A stretch of 64,000 nucleotides of DNA from Ophthalmolycus amberensis (lineage: Eukaryota; Chordata; Actinopteri; Perciformes; Zoarcidae): the NCBI GenBank assembly GCA_024529925.1, contig JAFEUB010001412.1, positions 1,161,501 to 1,225,500 on the forward strand, given 5' to 3'. Within the stretch, counting starts at the first letter, position 1. Every line of letters starts with the position of its first letter. Shown piece after piece: positions 45,001 through 57,500 of the stretch. A model generated the notes under the pieces. The model did no database searches. It was not told where the DNA came from and saw nothing but the letters and a program-made list of their open reading frames with translations. Both the position numbers and the translations under genes were made by a program.

Positions 45001-48000
45001 ATGATTATGAACCTCTGACCAGCAAAGCTCCAAGCTCATTCTGTGCACGATGCTTTTTTCTTTCACACGTTCTCTCCAGACAACCTTCCACTTGTGACAC
45101 CAGTGGCAAAATGTTGATGCTTATTTTGAATTTATTTTCATTCCATTCAAAAGGGGAGATGGGAGGGAGAGGGAAGTAAATGGAACATTGAAGTAAAGAA
45201 AAAAAACTAAAAACAATTCAGCATCCAGCATTTTCTTTTTTCTTTTTTTTTGTGGTAACAAACGCTTTTTTCATGCATGTCAAACGCAGACATGGAGAGA
45301 GGAGGAGGAGGATGTTGAGGAAACAGTAGGAGGAGGATACATAGAAGACTCAACTTACTTCTGAGCTCTGCAGTGATAGAGCAAAACAAAGACAGAACAC
45401 AGTACAGAGTTTTAACCCCACAACATTCACGAAACGAGTGAAACCATTACACTTCTCACTGTAAGCACAGGGTAAAGGGGGTCGGAGGGAGAGGGAGACG
45501 GGGAGGGGAATAGGGAGGACCATTACACTAGATTGCAGTGTGTGTGCTTATGTATGTGTGAGTGTCATAGTTTACATGTGTGCGAGCATAACAATCATAG
45601 GAAATGGTACTCTTGAAGAGGACATTGTATCAAACGCTAGAAATATTCTCAGCTACGTCTACATTTCAGTTCATTAGCAATGCAACAATTGATAATACAG
45701 CCTCAATATCATGTACCACAAATAACAGCTAAAATATTGTATTTTTAAATAACATAGTATCGTTTGATTCCCCTCGGGGGTTGGTGTTGAACAACACTCA
45801 TTGTATTACACATCAGATAACACGAAACAAAAGCAGAGCAGGACTTACTGGTGAATGGCTTGGAGAAACTTGCGCTGGTGTTTGCGCACCTTGGCGTGAT
45901 CTATCTTCTTGACCAACTTCGTGTGTTTGTAGATGAGCCATGTTTCCCTGAGTACATTGGCAGCTGTGTTCTTTACCTGCGAAGCAAGTTTGAAAAAGAC
46001 ATGAGATGTAGAGTAGCTCCTTGAAGGGCAGTGTCGGCACTAGATTAAATATCCAACAGGGGCTCGAGGGCATACATTTTGTTTCAACATAGAGGGGACG
46101 TCTAAGAAGATGGAGGTTTTGGGGGGTCATCCACCGGGACATTTAGGGTGTCAAACACTTTATTTTCTGCATTCTTTTCATGCACTTATTTATGGTGGAA
46201 ATGTTTTTATTTATGTTGAGGAAAACACAAAATGTAGGCACCAGGTGGTAAAATATAATGATATAAGTCATGAGGACTCCACAAGTCTTTTCGCCTTGTC
46301 TGGATGGAGCACAAATGCCTCAACAACTCCTCTCCTCATACCTCTGTGTGCGAGTGAAGATGCAAGCTACTCTTCGTTTTAAGGCTGATCTCTCATGCAT
46401 TACGCACTGCCTCTCTGGCAGTGCCGGGCTGCAAACCTGTGCGTAATGCAGCCTCCAGAGGCTACTACTCAGCCCTTTCAGTCCAAGCCCCCATGTATCA
46501 GAAATCAATACAGTTTTCATTTTCTATGAATACATCATATTTAATGTTTCTTATCATTTATTTCTATAGCACTTTTAAAAACAAGAGTTATAAGGCCTCG
46601 TCTTAGGAACAAGCCAACCAAAGTGACAAAGTGTAACATAAAATACAAACTGTGAAATATTAGAATGTCCGGCGATGGTCAAACATAGAAATCAACATAA
46701 AACCAATGAGTTATAAAAACGCTGACCTAAATAACTTAGTATCGACAGTGGACATTTGCACAGATGTGTAATGAGGACGCCCCAAAACCCAGTGGCTCTC
46801 AAACTGGAGGTCAGGATCCCAGAGGGATCTCGAGATAAATCCAAAAAGTCGCAGGATAATTAACAATGTTATGGAGCAGAAATGTATTTTTTCTTCTGTC
46901 TTATCCCGCTGAGACCCGCCGGATTGCCAGCAATCCCAGCCAACATACTGTCTCTCGGAGGCTGCAGCTGCCTCAGTTGTGAAGCGAGAGTGAAGATCAT
47001 ATGAAACTAGACGACCTGTTGAATCCATTGGTACCAACCATGTAGCTTGTCATAAGGGGGCTGAATAACGCTCCCAACTTAAGACTACATATTTGGAGGG
47101 ATCCCTTGACCTCTCACCTCTAGATATATGAATGATATTGAGTTCTACGGTTGTCCACACATCTCCATTTTACAGACATGGACACTTTATGATAATCCCA
47201 TGCAGTTCTGGGCAAAAGGCCATTGTTTGCATGCAGTATAATTGTGTTATTGTCGCAGAGTCTAAAAATGGTATATTTGAACATTTCTGCATACTGGGGT
47301 CCCTAAACAGAATTGTATAGAAATTACCTTTGGATGGTTTTTTATTTTGGCCTCTGTCTCGCGTGTTTGGATCCCACAATACATGCTTGCTTTCTTTAGG
47401 CCTCTAAAGACTAGACAACTTGCACAGTTTGAAAAAAGGAAAATCACACATATCCATATGCAGGCACCCTGTTGTAAAAAACAAAGTAACTAAATGCATT
47501 GGTATGCTGTGACTCACTCGTTTGCAGAGTTGTGTGTCCATCATGAAGTTGTGGACATGTTTCTCAGCCTTGGTCAGCTCCAGCTTCCTGGCTACAACTG
47601 CAACCACCAGAGCAGTGCAACCAGCTCCCTGTTGCACAAAGACATGGTCAAACAAACAAAACATTGTGTTTGTGAGCTTTCAAAATGCTACTTTACGAAA
47701 TGTCTGTTCACAATGACAATCTTTTTTAAAATATCGATCACAAATTAATAAAAACCTTCACATATTTATCAACTCTATAAAAGTTGCCAGAGTAGGATTA
47801 TATATAAAGTTATCTCAAAGTTGTGGTTGTTTTTGCAGTATAGGTTATGGTCCTGGTCAGAATGTAGCTGGCAGTGAGAGCTGAGGTTTAGTTTTATAAC
47901 TGTTCCAGTTGTCCTGTGAGAGATCTGTTTATCTGAGTGAAGAACAAAGAAACCCACCATAATCCCTGTAAGCAGACACACGCCTTTCCCACAGTACGTG

Positions 48001-51000
48001 TGTGGAACCATGTCCCCATAGCCAATGGAGAGGAAGGTGATCGAGATGAGCCACATGGCTCCCAGGAAGTTACTGGTCACTTCCTGTTTGTCGTGATACC
48101 TGAAGTGATGAAGAGAAGCAGAAGTGGGATACACACAGTGAGTAAAACCGCACACAGTCTCTGGAACGTGAGCATGCTGGAGAATGACGTGGTGCTGTGT
48201 GAACCGAACAGCGGTGGTGGGTGGAGGAGGTGGAGGTGGTGAAGATCGAGGAGGAGGAGAAAAATCACGGTGCAACAAGGTGTTACACCTGTTTTGTAAA
48301 GCCAGTTCGGCACAGAGTCAAAAAAAAAGTCCATTCTGAGTAAAAATAAATAAAAATGAAGGTAAATGAACTAATCATGCCTACCGCGAGTTCTTAAAAC
48401 TCCCACTCTCACAAATGTGTATTGATGGGCAAAGTAACTAGGATAACTTCTTTTTTTTTACCCCTCAGAATGACAAAAAAGTGTGCAGTCGATTTCAAGC
48501 GTCTTAGATGACATGCAGCGAAGCAGTCTGTGCAATACCATGCAGGAATAAAAAAAGATGTCTGTATCCTGCATGCTTCAAACCCAGTATATTGAGAGCA
48601 GGGGAGCGATGGGGAAAACCTGAGACCCATTTACAGATGAAACCACCTCTGAAAAATACTCCTAGTACCACCAGGATGGAAGGGGACTACACGTCTTCGT
48701 GGACGGGCTTTCATTTGTAAACAGTGGGGTAGGATTGGATGAGTAACAAAGGGAGAAGCTCATTGAATTTGACACCCGTCTCTTTTACCTGCATCCCAAC
48801 ACTTCGCCAGCTGCCCTTTGATAGCTGCCAGGGGGCTAAACTTGATCAGCTGGCAAAATATTGTAATTACAAGTGACTAGTATGTTAATTTAATTCATCT
48901 TGTCATCAAGGCGAGGAGAGAGTGAGTCATGTCTTCAAGGCAGGCAGAAATGTGCTGCACCTTTTAGCACCGTGAACAATGTATTATTACAGCAGCCTGC
49001 TATTGTAAATACACCCCCATAGCTATTGCTTTGACAAAAATGCAGAGGCAAACATTTTAGAGAATGCTTCCTGTTTTATTATCTGTTTTTTTTTTTAAAT
49101 GGTGGAAATATATTTTCAACACCCATATTTCAATAATTCTCCACTCTTATAAAAAAAAAAGAGCAGAAACAGCAATGTGGGAATAGAGACAGAGGCTGAA
49201 TGGGGAGCTAATCAATAGCATTTTAAGGCTCTCAATATACTGTGTCAAGTTTTGGAATAGCATGGAGAAGAGCTGGCACCACTTTCAACCTATTCCAGGA
49301 CAAGAGGTGCATCCCCCGCTGTTAAATTCTCCCTGACAGACGCTCTGCAGCGAAAGCATTGTCCTGAAATCAATTACTGAAACGATTTCAGAGATGATGT
49401 TTTTATCCACTTCTGTATTGTATATATACAATAATTCTGAACATCCAAATGAGCTCTGAGACTTTGCATCTGTGGTGGGTTAGAGGAGGGAGTACAGCAC
49501 GATTCACACAACATAAGGCAAATAATCTCTATGGCTCCATCTGCAACCGAACAAGTCAACAACAGGAACCGCTGACGACAACCTTCCTCGTCCGTCTCTT
49601 CAAATGATCACCAATGTATCCACTGGTCTTGTCGACACCGGGATGTTTTCTGTTCATGTGGACTAATGAATGATTCTCAGTCAATATCTTAACTTTAGTC
49701 GATGAGTTCATGATGCATAAGACGAGTCCTGAAGAAACACCGCGGCCAAAGTTGAAAACACAAAAACAGAATCGTACTGATGGTTCAAATGTGAAAGAGC
49801 CACACACTTACCTCTGCCAACACACGCACACACACGCACGGAATGCTACGAAAAACACTACAATATATAACATTTTGTTATTTTTACAAAAGGAAAGCTT
49901 TTACATGCAACGCTTAAAAAGTTAGTATGAATGCAACATACCTATCTTCAATCTCAATGCTTTTCACTGAAAAGTGTCAGATTATTATCAGCAAATGTCT
50001 GAAAGTTTTAGGCGTCATTCTTAAAAGGGTTATTATTATTATGATCATCTTGTTTTGGAGTGAATCGCCTCACATACATGACATCTGTGAAAGCAGCAGG
50101 ACACACTACTTCAACACAAGAACAGCAGAAGAGAGCTGTTTGAGGTATTACACTCTGTTAGGAGGAAAGAGACTTTTAATATCAATGTTTAACATATGTT
50201 TCAAACTTCCTTTCGGTGAACCACAACCTCGCCTCTGTTTCTACTTTCCTACGCCGGTTAGCTGTCACAGTAAAGCAAATGACTTCCTCCACATTCAAAA
50301 GCTAACCTACTGCCGCTATCGCCTGCGTACAATTGCAGCACTTCCCCCTCTTCTTCTTCCTGCATTTTGGTTTCATATCAACAAAAACTAATTAAAACAA
50401 CTTTTCAACGAGTGCAAGTCTTGTTGATATAAATGAATTTGAGCGCTGGCTGAGATTACTTGGGGACAAATAACTTGGGATGCTCCTCTGGGAGCGTGTT
50501 AGTTGCAGTAAACATGAACAGATTAAACTCAAAGTGATGATGACCTAATTAAAAGAAACAGCGTTTTCACAGCGCAGCCAATAAGCGAAGCAAAGCAAGC
50601 GGCAGATGCACACAGGTGGACTCGAACTATTGTATAATATAAGCATTTTATGATGTATAGAAGTATAAAAAACATACATAATATATAAAAGGCAGATAAA
50701 AAATAAGTCCAATACAGGAAAGTTGAGCTGAGCCAATAGAAGTTTTAAATATATTAACAACATCTGGACAGATGAGAATTTATCCTGATGACTTCAGTGA
50801 TCCTTTCACTGTGAGGTTCACGTAAGTGGTTTTAAGTGAAATGTCTCAACAACTGTTGGAGTTTTTAAATTCCAAACCCAGATTCATGTCTCCTTTACAA
50901 CAAGTTGTCTTTGGTCATGCCTTAACTTTTAATTTTCCATTGCTTTCTATCGAGAGCTGTTTTTTGGTTTTGCCTAATCGATGAATTGATTTAATGGACA

Positions 51001-54000
51001 GATCTGTGATACTGCGTTTCTCCACAAGTAATCACAGCGAAGCACCACTTTAAATCTTGTGTTTACCAGAGATGTGCTTATGAGTTTCTTGAAAATAAGT
51101 AATTCACAGATTCAGGATTAATTGCCTTTCTAACACTTTGGTTTATGACTGAATTCCACAAAACTGCCTCAGCTGTACTTTGTGTTTATTGTCAATTGGC
51201 AAATGTTGGCATGCTGATACGCTAAGCTAACTTGGTGAGCGTGATTAGCACTATACCTGCTTAACATCAGCATGTTAACATTGTCAATGTGAGCATGTTA
51301 GCATGCAGACTTTAGCATTTAGCTAAAAGGAACAACTGTGCCGGAGAACAGCCTTACAGAGCCGCACACGTGACTTATTTTGTAAGTATAAGCACATACG
51401 GCACTGTTTGGAAAGTTACACAACGCTGATGGCAGCTGAAAAAGCTCAACTACACTGTAAGGAAGGGTTCGGTCAGGGAATCTTTACACACGCTTGACCA
51501 GTCGAGGGGCTGAATGTCACCATGAAGCCTCGTCTGATAATCAAACATGGAGGAGTGGTGGTCTCACAAGGTGTGTTGGAATTGGACTTTAGCCAAATAA
51601 CACAAATATAAACCAAGACAGAGACTTGTTGTGTTGCAGAAACCAACCTCTTGATTAAGATCGACTTAATGTGCATTTTATTTGTTGCGGGGAATGAAAT
51701 GATTTTGTTGCACCAATATGATTGCACTTTAATAATTCTAAATAATGTATTGCTGCCAAGCAACTGAGCTGTGAATCCAAAAGTAAAAAACCTGCGCGCT
51801 TTAGCTGACTTGCAGATTTTGCAGCCTCCAGGCCTCCTTTGCCAGAAATAATCAAGTGGGCGTGTTTGTGATTCTCATCCATCTTAAAGATGCTGGATGA
51901 AAACGTCCAAAGAGTCCTCTACACTGAAATTAATAATGAAATGATCTGCAAGTCAAACTATGACAAATAGTAAAGTAAAATGCGTCAGATAATGTAAGTC
52001 CTTGAAACAGCCTTGTGGCACTACCTTTACAAACTTTCATATCTCAGCTGAGCACTTCACAAAGTCAGGCCTTTTCTGTCCCTCTTAATCTATAATCCAC
52101 CGGACAGGAGGCTCCGTTCACGAAGCCCTTAATCTCAATGTTTCAGTGCTGGAGTGTGGTTATGTCTCTGGGGGTTATCAGATAATTAGCGCCCAGATGT
52201 TACAGATGTTTCATTGAATTAGACGGGAGACACAAGCGAAAAACTCAACAGTGAGTCCCTGTAAACAAGGTCACACCAGTCCCCATGTAATCTTTAAAAA
52301 AACAGGTATTTTGCTCCTGGATATAATACGATCAAGGGCATTCATCACATACCCAGTAGTGGTTAAATTCACTTTGCTGCTAACTCTGGGTATCCAACCT
52401 TCAGGGGGACACAACAAGCTTTAAAACACCACTCCTCCTCCTCCACTGCAAACTAAGTACACCGAAGCATTTACTCTCATGTTCCCATTCTTCCCAATGC
52501 TCTCAGCACTCCACAAAATACCTAATCTGCTGTTCTTCTGCCCACAACGCCAAGTTTCGCTTTAAGGAAGCGCTCGCTCATTGGAACCCACGAGATAGCC
52601 GACCGTCTACAGAAACACTGCCCACATTTGTTGCTGCGAGACACATGGCCATTATGTTCATCCGATCCTATTCAGGTGCCCCACAAAATGCCTGCTCATT
52701 GAGTTTCCATGGTTTTTAAGTTTTAAGTCTTTCATATTCAGTAAGGATTTAATCTCTAGCAGTTTGTTCTTCTTTGATTATTGCGGTGAGAAACATGGAA
52801 ACCCGGAACAGAAACTCACTCTAAATCTGACAAAACACGTCTTAAAGTAGAGACGAATGATGAACGGATTTAGTCAGCTCTGATTCTATATCAACTGTTT
52901 GAATGCTGATTGATAAGTGCAAGGTACGAGATTAATCCTACTGCATACAAATCTCATAGTATCAATCTATTTTAATTGTTCAAATTTTGTTGGCAAAGAA
53001 AAATTCAGTAAACCACTATTTTAATAATATCAGAACAATGACTAAGAAAGTAACAACTAGTCTTGAAATATGTTGACTACCCTTGCCGGAGCAAGATGAA
53101 GTGTATAATAAGAATATATTTGCAATAACGTAATTTGCAAAATATCCGTGTTTTTTTAGGTCTACTTAGAATATCCTTTTTTTCCTTTCATCCCTTATTA
53201 AAGCTTTATTGTAGCTCTAATATTAATGGATAATAGATTTTAGTTGAGGTGCTTCCCTCAGTTTGAGGGGATTCAGTACACACGAGTCCTGCAGTTTAAC
53301 AGTGTAAATAAGAACAATCGTAAGGAACCTTCCACTTTAAGCTACTACCACCAGAACAAAGAACAGCGCTGGTTTGATCTTCAGCGCTGATCATATCTCT
53401 GGTGATTATAACTTTCACATTCTTCGTTATGCAAACATGCTTTGTGGGCTCTGTAGCCTATACGACTTTTCCATAGGCTGCAATAAATACTATGCCTTCA
53501 GAGCGTGCATAGTTTAAAAAGAAATTACCAGATCAAGTCATCAAAGCACAGAGAATCACCTGTCCTTGACGTGGCAGCAATTTGCATAAAATTCATCTGA
53601 CTTTGTGAAAAGGTGTATTAGCCGCTTACTGTAGATTGAAAATGCATAGTATGCATTTTACTTTGTGATCCTTGGAGCGCACTGTCAGGCCCACAGGGAG
53701 TTGGATTGAAGTCTCAGCGTGTTCTTCAAAGTCTGCCACATCTTTGCCATCAATTGTGGACATAAATGCTTTGAAATATTGCATACATTTCAAAGTAGTC
53801 ATCATCCGTTTAGCCAGGAGATTAAGGAGGCCTTGTTGCAACCCACTTCGTGGTATTCTGAATTGTAAACTAATCACAAACTAATAGAAACAGCATTGTT
53901 GCACTCGCAGCCTCGAAACTGTAAAGTTGTAAAATCTAGCTCAATCATTGATGTCAACCTGTGGTTGGTGTGAGAAAGTTCAAGTTGCATCGGTGTGTGT

Positions 54001-54484
54001 TTCTCTGGTTCGACATTCGGACAGTCTGCTCTTGGCTGCCGCTGTCTGAATCCAAGCAATGGCACAATGTGGATGTCAGACCTCGGTGTAGGTGTAGCTG
54101 ACTGGTAACTCAAGCCTGATAATCCAGTGCTGCGCTCTGAGGGAAAGTCAGCTAAACTTCTGAGAGCTTACGGGTCCTCACCCGAGAAAGCGAGGTGGAA
54201 AACAGCAGTCTCACATCGAAATAGAGCGTTTTGCTTTCAGATAACAGAGTTAGAACAGGAGTGGAAAACTAATTAGATAACAGTTAAAGAGAAAAAGGAG
54301 CGAGAGATCAGGGAGGCAGGCAAGGCATGCATGCGAGTGTGTAACTGAGTTCTGGCCGGATTAGGCCTGCTTGTTATGGATCAGGGAAGGCAAAGGAATC
54401 AGTAGTGGGGAGAGATGAGGGAAAACTGCAAAGCATGCCACTTTAGATGGGTACAGTAAGAGATCTGCAAAGGATCAGTCAGGA

Positions 54485-54540
<56 letters not shown>

Positions 54541-57500
54541 TGGTTGTGAGGGAGAAACCAAAAAGAGCTTAGTTAAGGAGCTTAGTTGAGGTAGGTTAGC
54601 TCTGAAGATGGGCTGTATCAAGAAAGAACAGAAAGCGGTCCAGTGACCAGCATTGAACCCATCTACTGTAACATTAGCATCCCTCCCAACTCCACCCCTC
54701 TCTGCCCCCCCCCCCCCCCTGGTTGTGTGTCTTTCATTTCCCCCCATCTAGGCATTTTCCAGGTAGACTCCGTGCTCGTCCAATCCCACACCGTACTGCC
54801 CTTTGATTGGCTCAGGAGCGCGGTCAATGCGACAGTTTAACGGCGTGTTGAACAGAAGATACCAAAGTCACACACAGCACTTTGGGAAACAAGCGCCTCT
54901 TTTTCCCCCCCACAAATTTGATTGTATTTTGCTCCCCGGAATGATGGGATTGATAAGTAAACATGACAACGTTCATGATGTTCTGATGTTTACCAGAGGA
55001 GGGGACGAAGGGGGATGAGGACACATGAGGGTGTAAACAAAAACTCCTTCCAGAGTGAACAATGGAAACAATGTCCTCACCTGTCTAGCTTTGAACTACG
55101 CAACATTACTCATATATATATATTTGGCGATCAAAATCACGCTGTGCTAGATAGTAAGACACACCCCAGAACAAAATGACATTACATCGTACTCAAAATA
55201 ACTTGAGATTTGTGCATCCATTTGCATAATCAGACTTTCTTCTGGCTACAGGAGACTCTCTTCACCTCTAGAACTAAATCTTTGGGGCAGAAGCAACAAG
55301 AAGTCATGTGCGAAACCATTATAACGCTGTTCAATCAATTTTGTGAAGGGAGACACATAATCGGGATGGTAATGTGTGAACACAGCGAGACAGAAAGGCT
55401 TTTGCTCCTCGACAAATCTTTGGAGTCGCTGCTAAAAAGACTTTTTTGTGCAAAATGGATCCATAACAATTGCATAAGGACAGGGAGAGAGAAAATGAGG
55501 AAAGACAAATTGCCCTCTGGCAGATACATGAAGGTGACTTGAAGGAGCTGCTCCATTTTAGCACAAATTTCCTCCTCCTCCTCCTCCTCCAGCCCCTACC
55601 GGCCTAACACGCGATTGTTAGCAAAGAGACGCTTGCTTCAAAGTGCTGCGCACACCGTTGGTCTCTGCTGTGATCCTACAGCCACTAAAAGCCTGTTTTG
55701 GTAGCAGAAGGATGTCGCCACGTTCATGCCAACTAGCGGGCCTGCCTAATCCTCCTTTGCCATACTGAGTTTGGAAAGGATCATTAATTGTTTTAGAGGG
55801 GCTGACCCTTCTCCACACGACCCCCCCCCCCCCCCCCCCCACCCTCCAACCCCACTCAGTGGCGCCAGCTCGGTGCAAAATGACAAGTTGTTTTGTTTTT
55901 TCCACGGCTAGAGAACGAGGACTCACATGGTATCCCTATGGAGCAGCATAGTGGGGAAATCGAAAGTACAACAAAACATTATACAAACACACACACACAC
56001 ATGCACTCTCACACACACTTACATGTGCATGCTTGCACCCATCCTTAGTAACACACAGATCCACCCATCTGAACTCACATGTTATTCTGAAACCAAAGGA
56101 CCAACGGCATGCACTGCTCATGGAGAGTGTGTCACAGAACGTGTGTGAGAAAACCAAGACTCCGTTAGAGATTCTGTGCTTCTCATCTAACCATTCATTT
56201 AAATCCAGATTTCCAAATTGACCGCAGCACTCTGTGGGATTAGGGATTCGCAGTGTCAGATATCCATTCTCGTAGTTTTTTCCTGGTATAATTCATATGG
56301 AACTTCTGTCTCTAATAATGAGCTGATAAAGATCCAATAATTACAATAATCTCAATGTTTAGCCAAGACTGTCATTATTCAATTTCAAGCAATAGTTCAA
56401 CATTTTGGGAAATACATTTGCTTTCTTGCCGAGACTCTCGATGAGTAGATCAATACCTCTCTCATGCCTGTACCGTAGATCAATATATAGCTAGATCAAG
56501 TGACCTTAGCGTAGCATAAAGACTGGAGACTGCTAGCCTGGCTCTGTCCAAAGGGGGTGAAAATCCTCTAAAACTAACCAATTCACAGCTTTCTCTCTTT
56601 CTTTAATCCGTACAAGTGTAAAAACGACACGTTGGCGTTTCAAAGTCGGCTCGGTGCCAAACTATTTCTGGGCTGGGAGGCGTAACTTCCTGGAGTTTCG
56701 GCTGGTTTCATGTCTTTGTGCTAAGCTGAGCTAAGCAGTTGCTGGTTCCAGCGACATGTTTGCTAAACAACACACAAGAGTAGTAATTCTGAGTAAGAAA
56801 GTTAAGTTAGCGTCCCCCCCCAAAATATCGAACTACTAGGCTGTGAATAAGAAAGAGAGACAGCAGAAAATCGATCTCTTCGCCCTGGACCTCAGTCCTG
56901 GCTACATGAAGATTCAGCTTTCCCCTCCAGCATCACGCTGTGACGCAGGCCACGAGGAAGCCGCGGCCTTCACCCCTCCTCAAACCCTGACAGGTCACAA
57001 GCCATTTCGCTGGTCGAAACAGCCGTGTTCGATTCCGAGTAAGGCCCCCTCATCCCGCGAGAGCGGATCACTTCCGCGATCCGTTTCTCCGTTTTTCTTT
57101 TTGTGCACACAAGCCGGCAGGAAGACATCAACCCTCTCTCCTGACCGATGATTCCCGGGAAGGACGCGCCGACACGTCGCCTCAGCCGAAGTTAAATCAT
57201 CCTCCCTGCAGCGAGGATAGATCACGTCTGCGTGTGCTCCAGAGCCACGCCACAACGGACCGAAGCCGCACCAGCAAAAGCCGTGCGAAAAGCAGCCCCC
57301 CTCCTTCTCGAGGAAACGGACAAATTCTTCCTCGAAAACTCTTCCCTTTGCTCCGAAGCATCTAAAAGTAAGAGTTTCATGGCGTCTGGGCATAGCTTAG
57401 CTTAATATAACCTACGTTAATTCAGGTTATTCATTTATGTGTTGATATTCCCGTATTTTTGTTTGTGAGAAGTTACTGTCGCGTGATATCAAGGTATTGC

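Noticed and set aside
49927..50391. 154-aa plus-strand open frame in the kcnn1 intron
   Set aside because: AT-rich composition, no homology signature, antisense inside an intron; consistent with chance.
50605..50640. GTTCGAGTCC on the minus strand, resembling a tRNA B box
   Set aside because: No A box or foldable acceptor stem; upstream DNA is AT-rich.
54488..54536. Regular tandem arrays as a possible CRISPR-like structure
   Set aside because: Simple dinucleotide repeats without spacers, in a vertebrate genome.
56995..57393. 132-aa minus-strand and 102-aa plus-strand frames in the CpG island
   Set aside because: Overlapping frames on both strands are expected in GC-rich DNA; neither shows a known domain.
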